From positions 1-35,819 of the forward strand of contig JAOULO010000034.1 of assembly GCA_029881995.1 (NCBI GenBank): DNA of 35,819 bases, given 5' to 3'. Made by a program: the position numbers and the translations under genes. The DNA is from Gammaproteobacteria bacterium (GTDB lineage: Bacteria > Pseudomonadota > Gammaproteobacteria > UBA6429 > Thiohalophilaceae). The notes under the pieces were generated by a model. That model saw nothing but the letters and a program-made list of their open reading frames with translations, made no database searches and was not told where the DNA came from. Shown here in pieces: positions 1-8,161 of this stretch; position 1 is the first letter of the stretch; each line of letters starts with the position of its first letter.

Positions 1-1181
1 AACTGCAGACAGGAATCGTCGCCGAAGATGCTAACCAGTGCTGGCATGTGCCATACGTGGATACCACCAGAAGCTACTGGGATAACGCCAGGCATTGAAC
101 CCCAGTCCTGATCGAAGAAGATACCACGTGAACGATCTTCTGGAATGAAGCTATCACGCATTGTGTCGATCCAGCCCAGAGTTGCGTCACGGTCGCCTTC
201 CAGCTTACCAACAACAGTACCTGAGTGAAGGTGGTCACCACCAGACAGACGCAGACATTTAGTCAGTACGCGGAAGTGGATACCGTGGTGTGGGTTACGA
301 TCAAGTACAGCATGCATAGCACGGTGAATGTGCAGCAGCATACCTTTCTCTTGACACCACTGAGCCAGCTGAGTGTTTGCAGAGAAACCGCCAGTCAGGA
401 AGTCATGCATGATGATTGGAGCGCCGATTTCGTGTGCGTATTCAGCACGCTTCATCATTTCATCAGCAGTAGGAGCTGTAACGTTCAGGTAGTGACCTTT
501 ACGCTCGCCAGTTTCGGCTTCAGCTTTGTGGATGGCTTCCATAACGAAGTCAAAACGGTGCTTCCAGCGCATGAATGGCTGTGAGTTAACGTTTTCATCA
601 TCTTTAGTGAAGTCAAGACCGCCGCGCAGACCTTCGTAGCAAGCACGACCGTAGTTTTTAGCAGACAGACCCAGTTTAGGCTTAATAGTGCAACCCAGCA
701 GAGGACGGCCATATTTGTTCAGCAGGTCACGTTCAACCTGGATACCCTGAGGTGGTCCATTACATGACATAACGTAAGCGATTGGGAAGCGGATATCTTC
801 CAGACGCAGAGCACGCAGGGCTTTAAAGCCGAATACGTTACCAACCAGTGAAGTCAGAACGTTTACAACAGAACCTTCTTCGAACAGATCCAGTGGGTAA
901 GCAATGAAAGCGTAGAAACAGGTGTCATCACCAGGTACGTCTTCGATTGCATAGGCACGACCTTTGTAGTGATCCAGGTCAGTCAGCAGGTCAGTCCATA
1001 CTGTAGTCCAGGTACCAGTTGAAGATTCAGCGGCAACAGCAGCTGCAACTTCTTCACGAGGTACACCAGGCTGTGGTGTTACTTTAAAGCATGCCAGGAT
1101 ATCTGTATCCAGCGGAGTATATTCCGGCATCCAGTACGTTTCGCGGTATTCTTTTACACCCGCATCGTATTTCTTAGCCAT
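1..1181 (-). CDS. cbbL: RuBisCO form IA large subunit, 3' end outside window
   Basis: Catalyses CO2 fixation on ribulose-1,5-bisphosphate in the Calvin cycle, in the cytoplasm. The minus-strand frame opens with ATG at 1181 and runs to the left edge, giving 393 residues of a protein usually about 470 long, so roughly the last 80 are missing. The N-terminus begins [17 protein letters not shown]. The active-site stretch [17 protein letters not shown] carries the lysine that is carbamylated, and [20 protein letters not shown] and [10 protein letters not shown] are all present. An AAGGAGG ribosome site (1195-1189) lies 7 bases before the ATG. Wording such as [13 protein letters not shown] recalls the purple sulfur bacterial (IAq-like) branch rather than the carboxysomal one, but this is from memory. 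Codons are strongly biased to GGT, CGT, GTT and CTG, as expected for a very highly expressed gene. cbbS should follow beyond the left edge. Confidence 0.97.
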   Translation of the reverse strand, partial: MAKKYDAGVKEYRETYWMPEYTPLDTDILACFKVTPQPGVPREEVAAAVAAESSTGTWTTVWTDLLTDLDHYKGRAYAIEDVPGDDTCFYAFIAYPLDLFEEGSVVNVLTSLVGNVFGFKALRALRLEDIRFPIAYVMSCNGPPQGIQVERDLLNKYGRPLLGCTIKPKLGLSAKNYGRACYEGLRGGLDFTKDDENVNSQPFMRWKHRFDFVMEAIHKAEAETGERKGHYLNVTAPTADEMMKRAEYAHEIGAPIIMHDFLTGGFSANTQLAQWCQEKGMLLHIHRAMHAVLDRNPHHGIHFRVLTKCLRLSGGDHLHSGTVVGKLEGDRDATLGWIDTMRDSFIPEDRSRGIFFDQDWGSMPGVIPVASGGIHVWHMPALVSIFGDDSCLQ

Positions 1182-1224
1182 TGATTGGCCTCCTTCGGTT
1201 TAGTCCAAACGGTTAATAATTCTT

Positions 1225-1285
1225 TACCTGGTAGCCAGGTAGGCCCTGTTTAATCTTTCTCGGGCCACCCGGTACACTACCCGGG
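1225..1285 (-). promoter_or_regulatory. Structured 5' leader of cbbL with two hairpins
   Basis: Within the predicted untranslated leader there are two inverted repeats. One at 1225-1241 has 7-bp arms (TACCTGG/CCAGGTA) and a 3-base loop, about 30 bases upstream of the ribosome site. The other at 1268-1285 has CCCGG/CCGGG arms and an 8-base loop. They could stabilise the mRNA or affect translation. Neither has a U-run, so they are not simple terminators. The rest of the 1196-1534 gap shows an additional GGGCCT-gaa-AGGCCC repeat at 1360-1374 and no gene. Confidence 0.4.
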
Positions 1286-1293
1286 AGCTGAGA

Positions 1294-1321
1294 AGTATAG
1301 GGCCGCGAACCATAAAGTAAA
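1294..1321 (-). promoter_or_regulatory. Predicted sigma70 promoter of cbbL
   Basis: On the minus strand a -35 element TTTACT (1321-1316) is followed, after 16 bases, by a -10 element TATACT (1299-1294). Transcription would start near 1287 and give a leader of about 105 bases. A LysR-type near-palindrome lies just upstream, centred close to -65 from this start. The elements match the consensus 4/6 and 5/6 by eye; no start site has been measured. Confidence 0.55.
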
Positions 1322-1343
1322 TTCAATAATTATGATAAAAAGC

Positions 1344-1359
1344 ATAAATAATTACTTAT
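1344..1359. promoter_or_regulatory. Candidate CbbR operator upstream of cbbL
   Basis: The 16-mer ATAAATAATTACTTAT is a palindrome with 7 of 8 pairs matching. It lies about 23 bp upstream of the predicted cbbL -35 element, centred near -65 from the predicted transcription start. That is the usual place of a LysR-family recognition site. A sister copy sits directly in front of the CbbR-like gene (17137-17152); the two share the 11-mer TAATTACTTAT. Function is inferred from position and sharing. Confidence 0.6.
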
Positions 1360-1534
1360 GGGCCTGAAAGGCCCGTATGACGCGGCCTGGCGCGATATAA
1401 CACATTAAAAGTAGGTTAAAAGGCCCATTATTTCATGGGAATACCTGATAAAATCGATGAAATTTCTTCAGCAAACTTGGTATATTTTTGCCTGTGAAGC
1501 GGTTTATATAAATAGGAGTCTTTTTGTAAAGTCG

Positions 1535-2020
1535 ATGTCAGAAAAGAGTTTGAACATTGTTGAGGCCAGTATTGAGCAGCTTGTCGAAATCGCTGAGCTG
1601 GTAAGACAGTCAATCACCATCCTGTGTGAGCCGGATCATGGGGGGCAGCCACATAATATCGAAAACTGGCTGACAGACCGAACGGAAGATAAATTGCGGG
1701 AAATCATGGCCAGTCCTGACGCGGTTACCGATGTCGCCATGCTTGATGGAGAAGTTGCTGGGGTTAGTCATATCACTCATCAGGGGATGCTGGTGCTGTG
1801 TTATATCCATCCAGACCATATTGGGCAGGGCCTGGGCAGACAACTCCTACGTACGGCTGAAGGCAGAGCGCGCTCAAATGGAGTCGAAGAAATCAGGCTA
1901 ATCAGTACTACTACTGCGCTGGAGTTTTACCGAACCCATGGCTATCGGCAATATGCAGATCATATATTGCAATTTGGTATGCCCGGATACCCCATGTCTA
2001 AGAAGATCTGTTCTGAATAG
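1535..2020 (+). CDS. GNAT family N-acetyltransferase
   Basis: Predicted to transfer an acetyl group from acetyl-CoA to an unknown amine. About 161 residues from the start MSEKSLNIVEA. The acetyl-CoA pyrophosphate loop is visible as HPDHIGQGLGRQLL (about residues 93-106), preceded by the strand MLVLCYI. The C-terminal ALEFYRTHGYR (Y-x-x-x-G-Y/F) element is typical of the family. An in-frame ATG at 1457 would add 26 residues that do not look like GNAT sequence. No start has a strong ribosome site: AGGAG at about 1514 is rather far from 1535, so the start is uncertain. The stop is two bases from the start of the next gene, so the two are probably one operon. Substrate unknown. Confidence 0.8.
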   Translation: MSEKSLNIVEASIEQLVEIAELVRQSITILCEPDHGGQPHNIENWLTDRTEDKLREIMASPDAVTDVAMLDGEVAGVSHITHQGMLVLCYIHPDHIGQGLGRQLLRTAEGRARSNGVEEIRLISTTTALEFYRTHGYRQYADHILQFGMPGYPMSKKICSE

Positions 2021-2022
2021 TC

Positions 2023-2550
2023 ATGGACAGCTTGTTGACAATCTATGACAGCGAACAGGCCAGGGGGCTAAATAGTGATCTGGCTGACTTTCTGTTGAGT
2101 TTGCCTGAAGAGCAGTTCAGCAAACGCAGCCACTATTTTCACGGACGATATGAAAATCTCTATATTGATCAGTCAGTTCACCCAGGCCTTCAAGCCATCA
2201 TTGAGCTGGGGCTGACAAAAGCGGCAGAAATTTTAAATCAACCGAAGAAAAGTTTGCGGGTCGGGTTCTGGTTAAACATCATGAATAAAGGTGATGTGAC
2301 CACCCTGCATAGTCATGATGATGACGATGAATTGTTATCTGCCGTGTATTACGTATTGGTTCCTGAAAGCTCAGGTTTATTTCGATTGCATGAGCAGAAC
2401 AAAGTGCAGGAAATAGCACCGGTAGAGGGTCGATTTATGTTTTTTGATCCGGTTTTACCTCACGAAGTGACCGAACATCGGTCCAGAGAACCCAGGGTAT
2501 CGATAGGCATGAATATTGGCCCTGCTGACCCTGAAGGGATTGAAAACTAG
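2023..2550 (+). CDS. 2OG-Fe(II) oxygenase-like protein (putative)
   Basis: 175 residues. The stretch LHSHDDDDELLSAVYYV (95-111) resembles the iron-binding H-x-D/E strand of the small 2-oxoglutarate/Fe(II) oxygenases annotated as the TIGR02466 type, whose usual wording is H-x-H-x-x-x-x-L-S-G-V-Y-Y-V. A distal histidine is offered by LPHEV (H147), and R158 in REPRVSIGMNI is placed to bind the 2-oxoglutarate carboxylate. So an H96/H98, D99/D100, H147, R158 site is plausible. It follows the acetyltransferase gene by two bases and ends convergent to nosL. Substrate unknown. The assignment rests on motif reading, so the family is likely but the activity is inferred. Confidence 0.7.
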   Translation: MDSLLTIYDSEQARGLNSDLADFLLSLPEEQFSKRSHYFHGRYENLYIDQSVHPGLQAIIELGLTKAAEILNQPKKSLRVGFWLNIMNKGDVTTLHSHDDDDELLSAVYYVLVPESSGLFRLHEQNKVQEIAPVEGRFMFFDPVLPHEVTEHRSREPRVSIGMNIGPADPEGIEN

Positions 2551-2606
2551 CAGGAATAAAAAATAATGTAACTGAAGTTGTTAAGTGCGGTGTGATTACA
2601 AACTTG

Positions 2607-3128
2607 CTAGTTGTTATGAAGTGAGTTCTTTAGTTGTAGTTTTGATAATACTTCAAAATTAATTTCTGAATAAGTAAATAATTTCCCTCCATATTTTTTC
2701 ATAAAGTCTTTTGCGCTACTCTCTTCCTTGAAACTGGCAAGTGTGGGGCCCATTGCACCCGTTAATTGGGTGCTTGTTACATAAAACGCTTTTTTTGCAT
2801 TGATGTAATGTTTTTCATCTGGATTTTTCCATTCGCTGTGTGCACCCATGTTATGTACATAGGCAACACGTAAAATAGCTGGTGTATCAGGTTGCAATAG
2901 CCAACTAAATGCATCTACCGTTGAGCAAAACCTTAAGGGTTGTTCTTGATGATGAATAAAGGCCTGTGCTTTTGGGCCGGGAAATCCAGTAACGTCCATG
3001 CCACACACATGACATATCTCGCCACCAGATAGGGCGATGGGCTTGATGTCTATTGTATTTGCCTGCTTGTTACATGAGATTAAGCAGAAAAGCACAACGA
3101 TATATAGTAGTGAGGTTACTTTTTTCAT
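2607..3128 (-). CDS. nosL: NosL, copper chaperone lipoprotein of the nos cluster
   Basis: Outer-membrane or periplasmic lipoprotein that delivers Cu(I) for assembly of the nitrous oxide reductase CuZ site. 173 residues from MKKVTSLLYIVVLFCLISC, a signal peptide ending in a lipobox (LISC, Cys19). The family's metal-binding core GEICHVCGMDVTGFPGPKAQ is present with its C-x-x-C-G-M element. The start at 3128 is one base after the nosY stop (TGAGATG), so the two are translationally coupled. A longer frame from 3164 would destroy the signal peptide. Last gene of nosRZDFYL; no clear terminator was seen between 2551 and 2606. Confidence 0.93.
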   Translation of the reverse strand: MKKVTSLLYIVVLFCLISCNKQANTIDIKPIALSGGEICHVCGMDVTGFPGPKAQAFIHHQEQPLRFCSTVDAFSWLLQPDTPAILRVAYVHNMGAHSEWKNPDEKHYINAKKAFYVTSTQLTGAMGPTLASFKEESSAKDFMKKYGGKLFTYSEINFEVLSKLQLKNSLHNN

Positions 3129-3129
3129 C

Positions 3130-3963
3130 TCAGACTCGTCGTGTATTAAATCGCCACACAGCAATGGAGAGTGGGGTAATGATCCAGATTAGCAGGATGA
3201 AACTGAGAATATAGGGGTTAAACAGGGCACCGGAGTCACTCAGATGGGCAAGGCCAGTATATTGTCGTGCAGCTTCAAAACCGGCCAGGTTTATCAGGCG
3301 AAAGACATCGGTTGGATTAAGCAGCAACAGGTAAGGTAACCAGTCACCGCCACTTGCCCCTTTGGTGAGCACTAACTGACCTAACATAAGCAGGTCAAAG
3401 ATTAGGACAAACCAGAACCAGAGTAGTAGAGATACACCTGCTGCACGGGATTTTTCCACGACTATGACACTGGTGACATAGGCCATGGCGATGAATACCC
3501 ATCCCAGTAAGGTTGCGGTGAGTATGAACAGACCAAAGGCACGCCACAGGTTAAAGTCGAACAATTCGCCTGTCATGATAGCGATTAACAGTGCAGCAAT
3601 ACCAAAACCTATGCAGGTAGAGGCAGCCATAATTCCGGCATGTCCCATGAACTTACCAATTAGTAATTCATGACGTTGTAAGGGATATGTGAGCAGTAGT
3701 AGTAAAGTTCCCTGTTCATCTTCTCCAACGATAGAATCATAAGCAAGCAGCAGGGCAATGAGAGGAATTAAAAAGATAGCCAAACTAGCGAGGCTGATAA
3801 TCGTGGTGGAGAGAGAGGTAAAACCCACTATGCCAGAGGCAGAAGCACCAAAATAGGCCAGGCCCAGGGCAAGCAGGGCAAAGCAGATACTGATGGCCAT
3901 GACCCAGCGATTGCGCATGCCATCGCGAAATTCTTTTTCAGCGACAATCAAAATGGTATTCAT
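3130..3963 (-). CDS. nosY: NosY, ABC transporter permease for NosZ maturation
   Basis: Inner-membrane permease that works with the ATPase NosF and periplasmic NosD to supply sulfur for CuZ maturation. 277 residues, about six hydrophobic helices. The N-terminus has the ABC-2 type layout: a short amphipathic start (MNTILIVAEKEFRDGMRNRW), then helices, then the cytosolic EDEQGTLLLLLTYPLQRHELL segment. The start overlaps the nosF stop by four bases (ATGA), so expression is coupled. Full length for the family, no defects. Confidence 0.94.
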   Translation of the reverse strand: MNTILIVAEKEFRDGMRNRWVMAISICFALLALGLAYFGASASGIVGFTSLSTTIISLASLAIFLIPLIALLLAYDSIVGEDEQGTLLLLLTYPLQRHELLIGKFMGHAGIMAASTCIGFGIAALLIAIMTGELFDFNLWRAFGLFILTATLLGWVFIAMAYVTSVIVVEKSRAAGVSLLLWFWFVLIFDLLMLGQLVLTKGASGGDWLPYLLLLNPTDVFRLINLAGFEAARQYTGLAHLSDSGALFNPYILSFILLIWIITPLSIAVWRFNTRRV

Positions 3964-4871
3964 GATGGGATCCGGTTGTAATAGTTGTAAATGCTTTCGA
4001 GGGTTGGACTAATCACGTCGATATCGCTGACACTGGGATCAGCCGTGAGGATACGCATGATGTCCATCTTACGCTCCAGAGGGGCAAAGAGTTCCAGACG
4101 TTTACCATTAAGGTGCTGGAAATCGACATCGAGGCCGGTAAGTTGTTGTTGCCAGTCAGTATCTGGCCATTCGCCACGGACATGTAAAGTTAAAGGTAGT
4201 TTGGTCGCCTTGCGTAGTTCATCCAGTGAGCCACAGGCGAGTAGTTGACCTTTACCAAGAATGGCCGCTCGATCGATATGTTTTTCAATGCCGGGTAGAA
4301 CATGAGATGAAATCAGAATGGTCGTACCCTGCATGCGCAATTCAGCAAGGTTGGTATAAAAATCCGAAGTGGCAACAGGATCAAGACCGGCAGTGGGCTC
4401 ATCAAGTAATAGTAATCGAGGTTTTCCCAACAGTGCCTGGGCCAGTCCCAGTCGTTGGCGCATTCCCTTTGAATATGTCTTAACTCTACGGTCAGCGGCA
4501 TAGGCCAGCCCCAGTTGCTCCAGTAGTCGGTCGGTTTCCTTAAGGGAGGCCTTTTTTAGTTTGCAGAAATATTCCAGTACTTCACGGCCGGTAAGCTGAC
4601 TGTAAAAGCTAACATTTTCAGGCAGATATCCTAACTGTTTTCTTAAATTGTTTGCCTGTGGTCCAAGTGGTGATTCATTAAATAGTTTGATATCACCCTG
4701 GCTGGCTTCGATAATGCCAAGAATTAATTTCATACTGGTGGTCTTGCCAGCACCGTTATGACCCAGCAGACCAAGTATTTCACCTTCGTAGAGATCAATG
4801 CTGATATCATCCAGGGCCTTAAAATCATCATACAGTTTACTGACCTGTTGTATTTCTATGACTTTATTCAT
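3960..4871 (-). CDS. nosF: NosF, ABC transporter ATPase for NosZ maturation
   Basis: Cytoplasmic ATPase of the NosDFY complex. 303 residues. Walker A GHNGAGKT at 37-44, signature SKGMRQ at 134-139, Walker B LLLLDEP at 153-159 with the catalytic Glu, and H-loop SSH at 188-190. All are intact. The C-terminal third (about 215-303) is the extra domain typical of ABC-2 type ATPases. The start overlaps the nosD stop by four bases and the stop overlaps the nosY start by four. Confidence 0.95.
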   Translation of the reverse strand: MNKVIEIQQVSKLYDDFKALDDISIDLYEGEILGLLGHNGAGKTTSMKLILGIIEASQGDIKLFNESPLGPQANNLRKQLGYLPENVSFYSQLTGREVLEYFCKLKKASLKETDRLLEQLGLAYAADRRVKTYSKGMRQRLGLAQALLGKPRLLLLDEPTAGLDPVATSDFYTNLAELRMQGTTILISSHVLPGIEKHIDRAAILGKGQLLACGSLDELRKATKLPLTLHVRGEWPDTDWQQQLTGLDVDFQHLNGKRLELFAPLERKMDIMRILTADPSVSDIDVISPTLESIYNYYNRIPS

Positions 4872-6172
4872 GAATCCGTCCTCAGCATCTGTGGTGAGAG
4901 CATCAGGGGGGCACTGTCACGAACACCCTGTGGTTTTAAAACAGGAAACTGTGTTTGTACCCAGCGCAGGGTTTGTACTGCAGGGCTATTCATCAACATA
5001 CGGGCGATAGGAAATTTCCATAATAGTTTGTCTACGGCATCATTGGGTTCGTAATCCTTATCGCCAATTCCATCGGCGTTAAGATCCCAGCCAAGGTAAT
5101 CACTCCAGAAATTACCCTGACCTTCTTTTGACCAGTCCTGAGGGCGATTGGAGACATACTTAACCTGCACGCGGTTACGAGCAAAGGCATTGCCATAAAT
5201 TTTATTGTCTTCAGAACCTGCTGTCAGGTGGATACCAATATCACAGTTGGCAAACAGGTTGCTCTTAATCTCATTGTATTGTGAGTTGTAAATAAATATG
5301 GCTTTGCCTTCTGCTCCAAGGATGCGGGCTCCTCCAGTGACAAAAGCTCCACCTTCTCTGACATTGTTAATACGATTATTACTAATATCACTATAGGTTA
5401 TAAAATTGAGCAATATGCCATAATTTCGATCCTGCTCTGAGCTGTTGTTCTGTACAGTAAGTCGAGTGGATTGCATGAGTGCATATCCTGTTCTCGTGTT
5501 CCGAGTTTTGTTATTAATAACCTTGTTAGAGTGGGAATACATGTAATGTACACCATACCTTAAATCATACATGGTATTGGCATCGATAATATTATTATTA
5601 CTGCTTTCGATATATACACCATCCCGCGTCTGCCAGATTTCATTGCCCTTGATGGTAGCTTTTTTGACCAACGACAAGTGGATGCCATTACCTCGATCCT
5701 GAGAACGTCGATCAGGTGTACCATGAACCTTATTGTTCAAGATTTTAGAGCCGGAGGTGCGCCATAGATAAATCCCGAAGGTATTGCCATCAAACTGATT
5801 ATTTTCAATAAGTATATTGATGGCCGATTTCTCAACGAAGATCCCGGCATTCATTTTTGTCAGGTTATGGCCGGAGTTTTTGATGGTCAGTCCTCGAATA
5901 ATGACATTAGGGGCAGTGACTCGGATAACATCATTCTTGAATTGACCATCAAGTATTGCACCCTGCTCGCCTTGAAGAATAAGTGATTTGTTTATCTGTA
6001 ATTGACCAGCGTATAGGCCGGGTGAAAAAATAATTTTGTCACCGTTCTTGGCGGCATTGATAATTTGTTGTGGCTTACTTTTGCTTGCAGTGAGGCGATA
6101 CTCCACTGCTGTTAATGAAGTAGAATAGCAGCCAAGTAAGCTAATAAAGAATAGTTTTCTGGAATATTTCAT
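4868..6172 (-). CDS. nosD: NosD, periplasmic copper-binding beta-helix protein
   Basis: Periplasmic protein that docks on NosFY and receives or passes material for CuZ assembly. 434 residues. The first 22 (MKYSRKLFFISLLGCYSTSL) form a signal peptide. From about 60 to 330 there are repeated turns of the N-x-I-x-x-N-x type (for example IENNQFDGNTFGIYLWRTS, IKGNEIWQTRDGVYIESS), which is the right-handed parallel beta-helix of the CASH/NosD family. The C-terminal RPQDWSKEGQGNFWSDYLGW is a NosD hallmark. Lies 48 bases after the nosZ stop and overlaps nosF by four bases. Confidence 0.95.
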   Translation of the reverse strand: MKYSRKLFFISLLGCYSTSLTAVEYRLTASKSKPQQIINAAKNGDKIIFSPGLYAGQLQINKSLILQGEQGAILDGQFKNDVIRVTAPNVIIRGLTIKNSGHNLTKMNAGIFVEKSAINILIENNQFDGNTFGIYLWRTSGSKILNNKVHGTPDRRSQDRGNGIHLSLVKKATIKGNEIWQTRDGVYIESSNNNIIDANTMYDLRYGVHYMYSHSNKVINNKTRNTRTGYALMQSTRLTVQNNSSEQDRNYGILLNFITYSDISNNRINNVREGGAFVTGGARILGAEGKAIFIYNSQYNEIKSNLFANCDIGIHLTAGSEDNKIYGNAFARNRVQVKYVSNRPQDWSKEGQGNFWSDYLGWDLNADGIGDKDYEPNDAVDKLLWKFPIARMLMNSPAVQTLRWVQTQFPVLKPQGVRDSAPLMLSPQMLRTDS

Positions 6173-6220
6173 TGTTTATAAGTAAACAGGGGTGACAAGC
6201 ACCCCTGCTTTATTACGAGA

Positions 6221-6694
6221 TTATCGTGTTACCAGCATACGTCCGCGCATTTCCATATGCAATGCATGGCAGAACCAGTTACAGTAATACCAGTGAACCC
6301 CTGGCTTGTTGGCCTTAAAGGTAATTGAGGCTGTTTGCTGTGGCCCAATCTCCATACTGACACCATGATCCACCATACAGAAGCCATGTGTGACGTCCTC
6401 GATCCTGTCCAGGTTGGTTACGATAACGGTTACTGTATCACCCTTTTTGACAGTAAATTCATTCATGCCAAAGTTGGGTGCAACAGAAGTCATATAGACA
6501 TAAACCCTTTTTCCCTTACGGATCACCTTGTTGTCTTTCTCAAGGTTAACACCATGTTGTTTTGCCATTCTTGAGGTTTTGCTAAAGAAGGGGTCATTAC
6601 GTTTCCATATTTTTAATGGTTTCATCTTGCTGCGGTGAACAATCATGCAGTCATGGGGTTCTGCATAGGTTGGACCATCATGCACCAACTTCAT
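6221..6694 (-). CDS. nosZ: NosZ C-terminal part (CuA domain), separated by a frameshift
   Basis: 157 residues from the first ATG, but the same frame continues upstream to about 6730 with the NosZ sequence [19 protein letters not shown], so this is the tail of one split gene rather than a separate protein. It carries the complete electron-entry CuA site: H103, C138, W140, C142, H146 and M149 in [16 protein letters not shown]. It also holds the last CuZ histidine (H14, in TYAEPHD). On its own it would lack a Tat signal and could not reach the periplasm. ATG 6694 has no clear ribosome site, so independent translation is unlikely. If the frameshift is a sequencing error, joining it to 6715-8082 gives a normal clade I NosZ. 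Confidence 0.93.
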   Translation of the reverse strand: MKLVHDGPTYAEPHDCMIVHRSKMKPLKIWKRNDPFFSKTSRMAKQHGVNLEKDNKVIRKGKRVYVYMTSVAPNFGMNEFTVKKGDTVTVIVTNLDRIEDVTHGFCMVDHGVSMEIGPQQTASITFKANKPGVHWYYCNWFCHALHMEMRGRMLVTR

Positions 6695-6714
6695 TTTATC
6701 ACCAGAGATATCGA

Positions 6715-8082
6715 TTAGCTGATCATTTTGGCGTGCAGCGGGCCGACATTAAGGAAACGGTCTTTGGAGAATTTACATAGTGCTACCAGCCACTTACCAT
6801 CAGCATCACGGGTTTCACCCATGGAGGTATGGTTATGCCCAGGTTGGTAATGTACATCGAGTTTTTGTTTGATGTAGTTAGTCTTTTTACCTTTATAAGC
6901 CTTTATAGCATCTTCAACATTCCATTTTACAATCTGACTATCAATAAATAGTGTTGTATAGGCATTACCACGACCATCAAAAGCAGTATGCAGTGGACCC
7001 AGTCCCAGTTCGGGTTCACCAACAACAGTATCGCGAGGCTCCTTCAGTTTGCCTGCAAACCAGTCATCAAGTTTCTTGGTTGAGATAATGGTGACGGTGG
7101 GAGAGAGCTTACCGTTAGCGACGAAGTACTTTCCATCAGGTGAAGTATTCAGACCATGAGGGCTTTTTGGTACGGGGATATACAAGGTTAGTTTAGAGTT
7201 CTTGCGACCGTCTAACACTGGAACTTTGGATTTGCCAATTGTCTTGTATTGCTTGTTCTTGATAGCCTTTTCGATTTCAGGAATGTTGAAAACAACGGCC
7301 CAGTCACGCTCGCCACCCAGACTTTCAGAAATATTCAGTGCATTTTCACCGTTATAGCAGGTAGCACAGGCATATTTACCTTGATAGTCTGCATCCACGT
7401 TATCAAGATTTCCATCGACAATGATTTGCCAGGCAACCGTCATTTTGTCCGCATCGACGGCATTGAACATAGTCTGGTATGCCGCGTTGTTAGTCATATT
7501 TTGACCATTATTCGGCGCAGGAATACGATGTTCACCATTACAGAATACATATTTTGTGCGGGGAACCTTTTGTACACGCAGACCATGAATGGCTGACACA
7601 TTAGGAATGCTGATCATTTTGTCAACTTTCATGATATCACAGCGAATACGAGCGACGCGGGTATTGGCCTTATCGTTGATAAAGACATATTTACCATCAT
7701 ATCGACCGTCTTTCATACTCATGTGGGGATGATGGGCATCACCATTCATGTAAGGGCCACCGCCCCCTTTCATGATCTGTTTACTTTCGTCAGTGAGGCC
7801 CCAGCCGGTTGCACTATCGACATTAAAGACTGGGATACGCATTAATTCACGCATAGATGGCAGACCAAGGATGCGTACTTCACCGGAGTGACCACCACTC
7901 CAGAATCCGTAGTATTCGTCCAGTTCACCAAGTCCAACTGTGCCATCCGCTGCTTTGGCCTGTGGTACCAGTCCCAGCATACCTGAACCGATTCCTGCTC
8001 CAGTGGCCCCAGCTACGGCTGTGGCACCCAGGAATTCTCGTCGGGTGAGACCGTTCTTTTCCTCTTCTTTTTTGTTACTCAT
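6715..8082 (-). CDS. nosZ: NosZ N-terminal part (Tat signal and propeller), frameshifted
   Basis: Nitrous oxide reductase reduces N2O to N2 in the periplasm. 455 residues starting at MSNKKEEEK, with GGAGG (about 8093-8089) just upstream; the ATG at 8094 overlaps that ribosome site and is less likely. The Tat signal is [10 protein letters not shown], about residues 12-21, which marks clade I. The seven-bladed propeller carries CuZ ligands H117 and H118 (DAHHPHMS), H166 (IHGL), H309 (SPHGL), H365 (PLHTAF) and one in GHNH (416-418). The frame ends too early with GPLHAKMIS-stop, where the family reads [14 protein letters not shown]. That is explained by one missing base near 6730. The rest of the protein follows downstream in the -1 frame. 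Confidence 0.95.
   Translation of the reverse strand: MSNKKEEEKNGLTRREFLGATAVAGATGAGIGSGMLGLVPQAKAADGTVGLGELDEYYGFWSGGHSGEVRILGLPSMRELMRIPVFNVDSATGWGLTDESKQIMKGGGGPYMNGDAHHPHMSMKDGRYDGKYVFINDKANTRVARIRCDIMKVDKMISIPNVSAIHGLRVQKVPRTKYVFCNGEHRIPAPNNGQNMTNNAAYQTMFNAVDADKMTVAWQIIVDGNLDNVDADYQGKYACATCYNGENALNISESLGGERDWAVVFNIPEIEKAIKNKQYKTIGKSKVPVLDGRKNSKLTLYIPVPKSPHGLNTSPDGKYFVANGKLSPTVTIISTKKLDDWFAGKLKEPRDTVVGEPELGLGPLHTAFDGRGNAYTTLFIDSQIVKWNVEDAIKAYKGKKTNYIKQKLDVHYQPGHNHTSMGETRDADGKWLVALCKFSKDRFLNVGPLHAKMIS
6724..6733 (-). other. nosZ: Frameshift point in nosZ
   Basis: Reading the minus strand, the family would need GCC-GAA-AAT-GAT-CAG; the window has GCCAAAATGATCAG, one base short. The upstream frame then runs into TAA at 6717-6715, while the other frame (CAA AAT GAT CAG CTA ATC) continues without a stop to the nosZ end. 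The missing base falls beside a run of four A, a place where a sequencing or assembly error is easy. The site is not a canonical X-XXY-YYZ slippery heptamer. Confidence 0.85.
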
Positions 8083-8094
8083 GGTAACCTCCAT

Positions 8095-8161
8095 TGTGTT
8101 TGTGGTATTAAACGAAGCGTTATTTAAGACTTACTCTTTAAGTCATTCCTCCCAACACCGA
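8095..8161 (-). promoter_or_regulatory. nosR-nosZ spacer with an inverted repeat
   Basis: The 67-base gap between nosR and nosZ contains an inverted repeat GACTTA-N5-TAAGTC at 8128-8144. It may be a weak hairpin that separates nosR from nosZ expression, or a regulator site for a second promoter. nosZ often has its own promoter in other denitrifiers. No FNR-type box is visible here. Confidence 0.25.

Noticed and set aside
225-584. Open frame opposite cbbL
   Set aside because: It is a shadow of the strongly conserved RuBisCO gene on the other strand and reads as no known protein.
2545-2612. Inverted repeat AACTAGCA / TGCTAGTT between the oxygenase and nosL
   Set aside because: The 52-base loop is too long for a terminator and no T-run follows.
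6724-6733. Programmed -1 frameshifting in nosZ
   Set aside because: The local sequence is not a standard slippery heptamer and no stem was seen; an indel is simpler.
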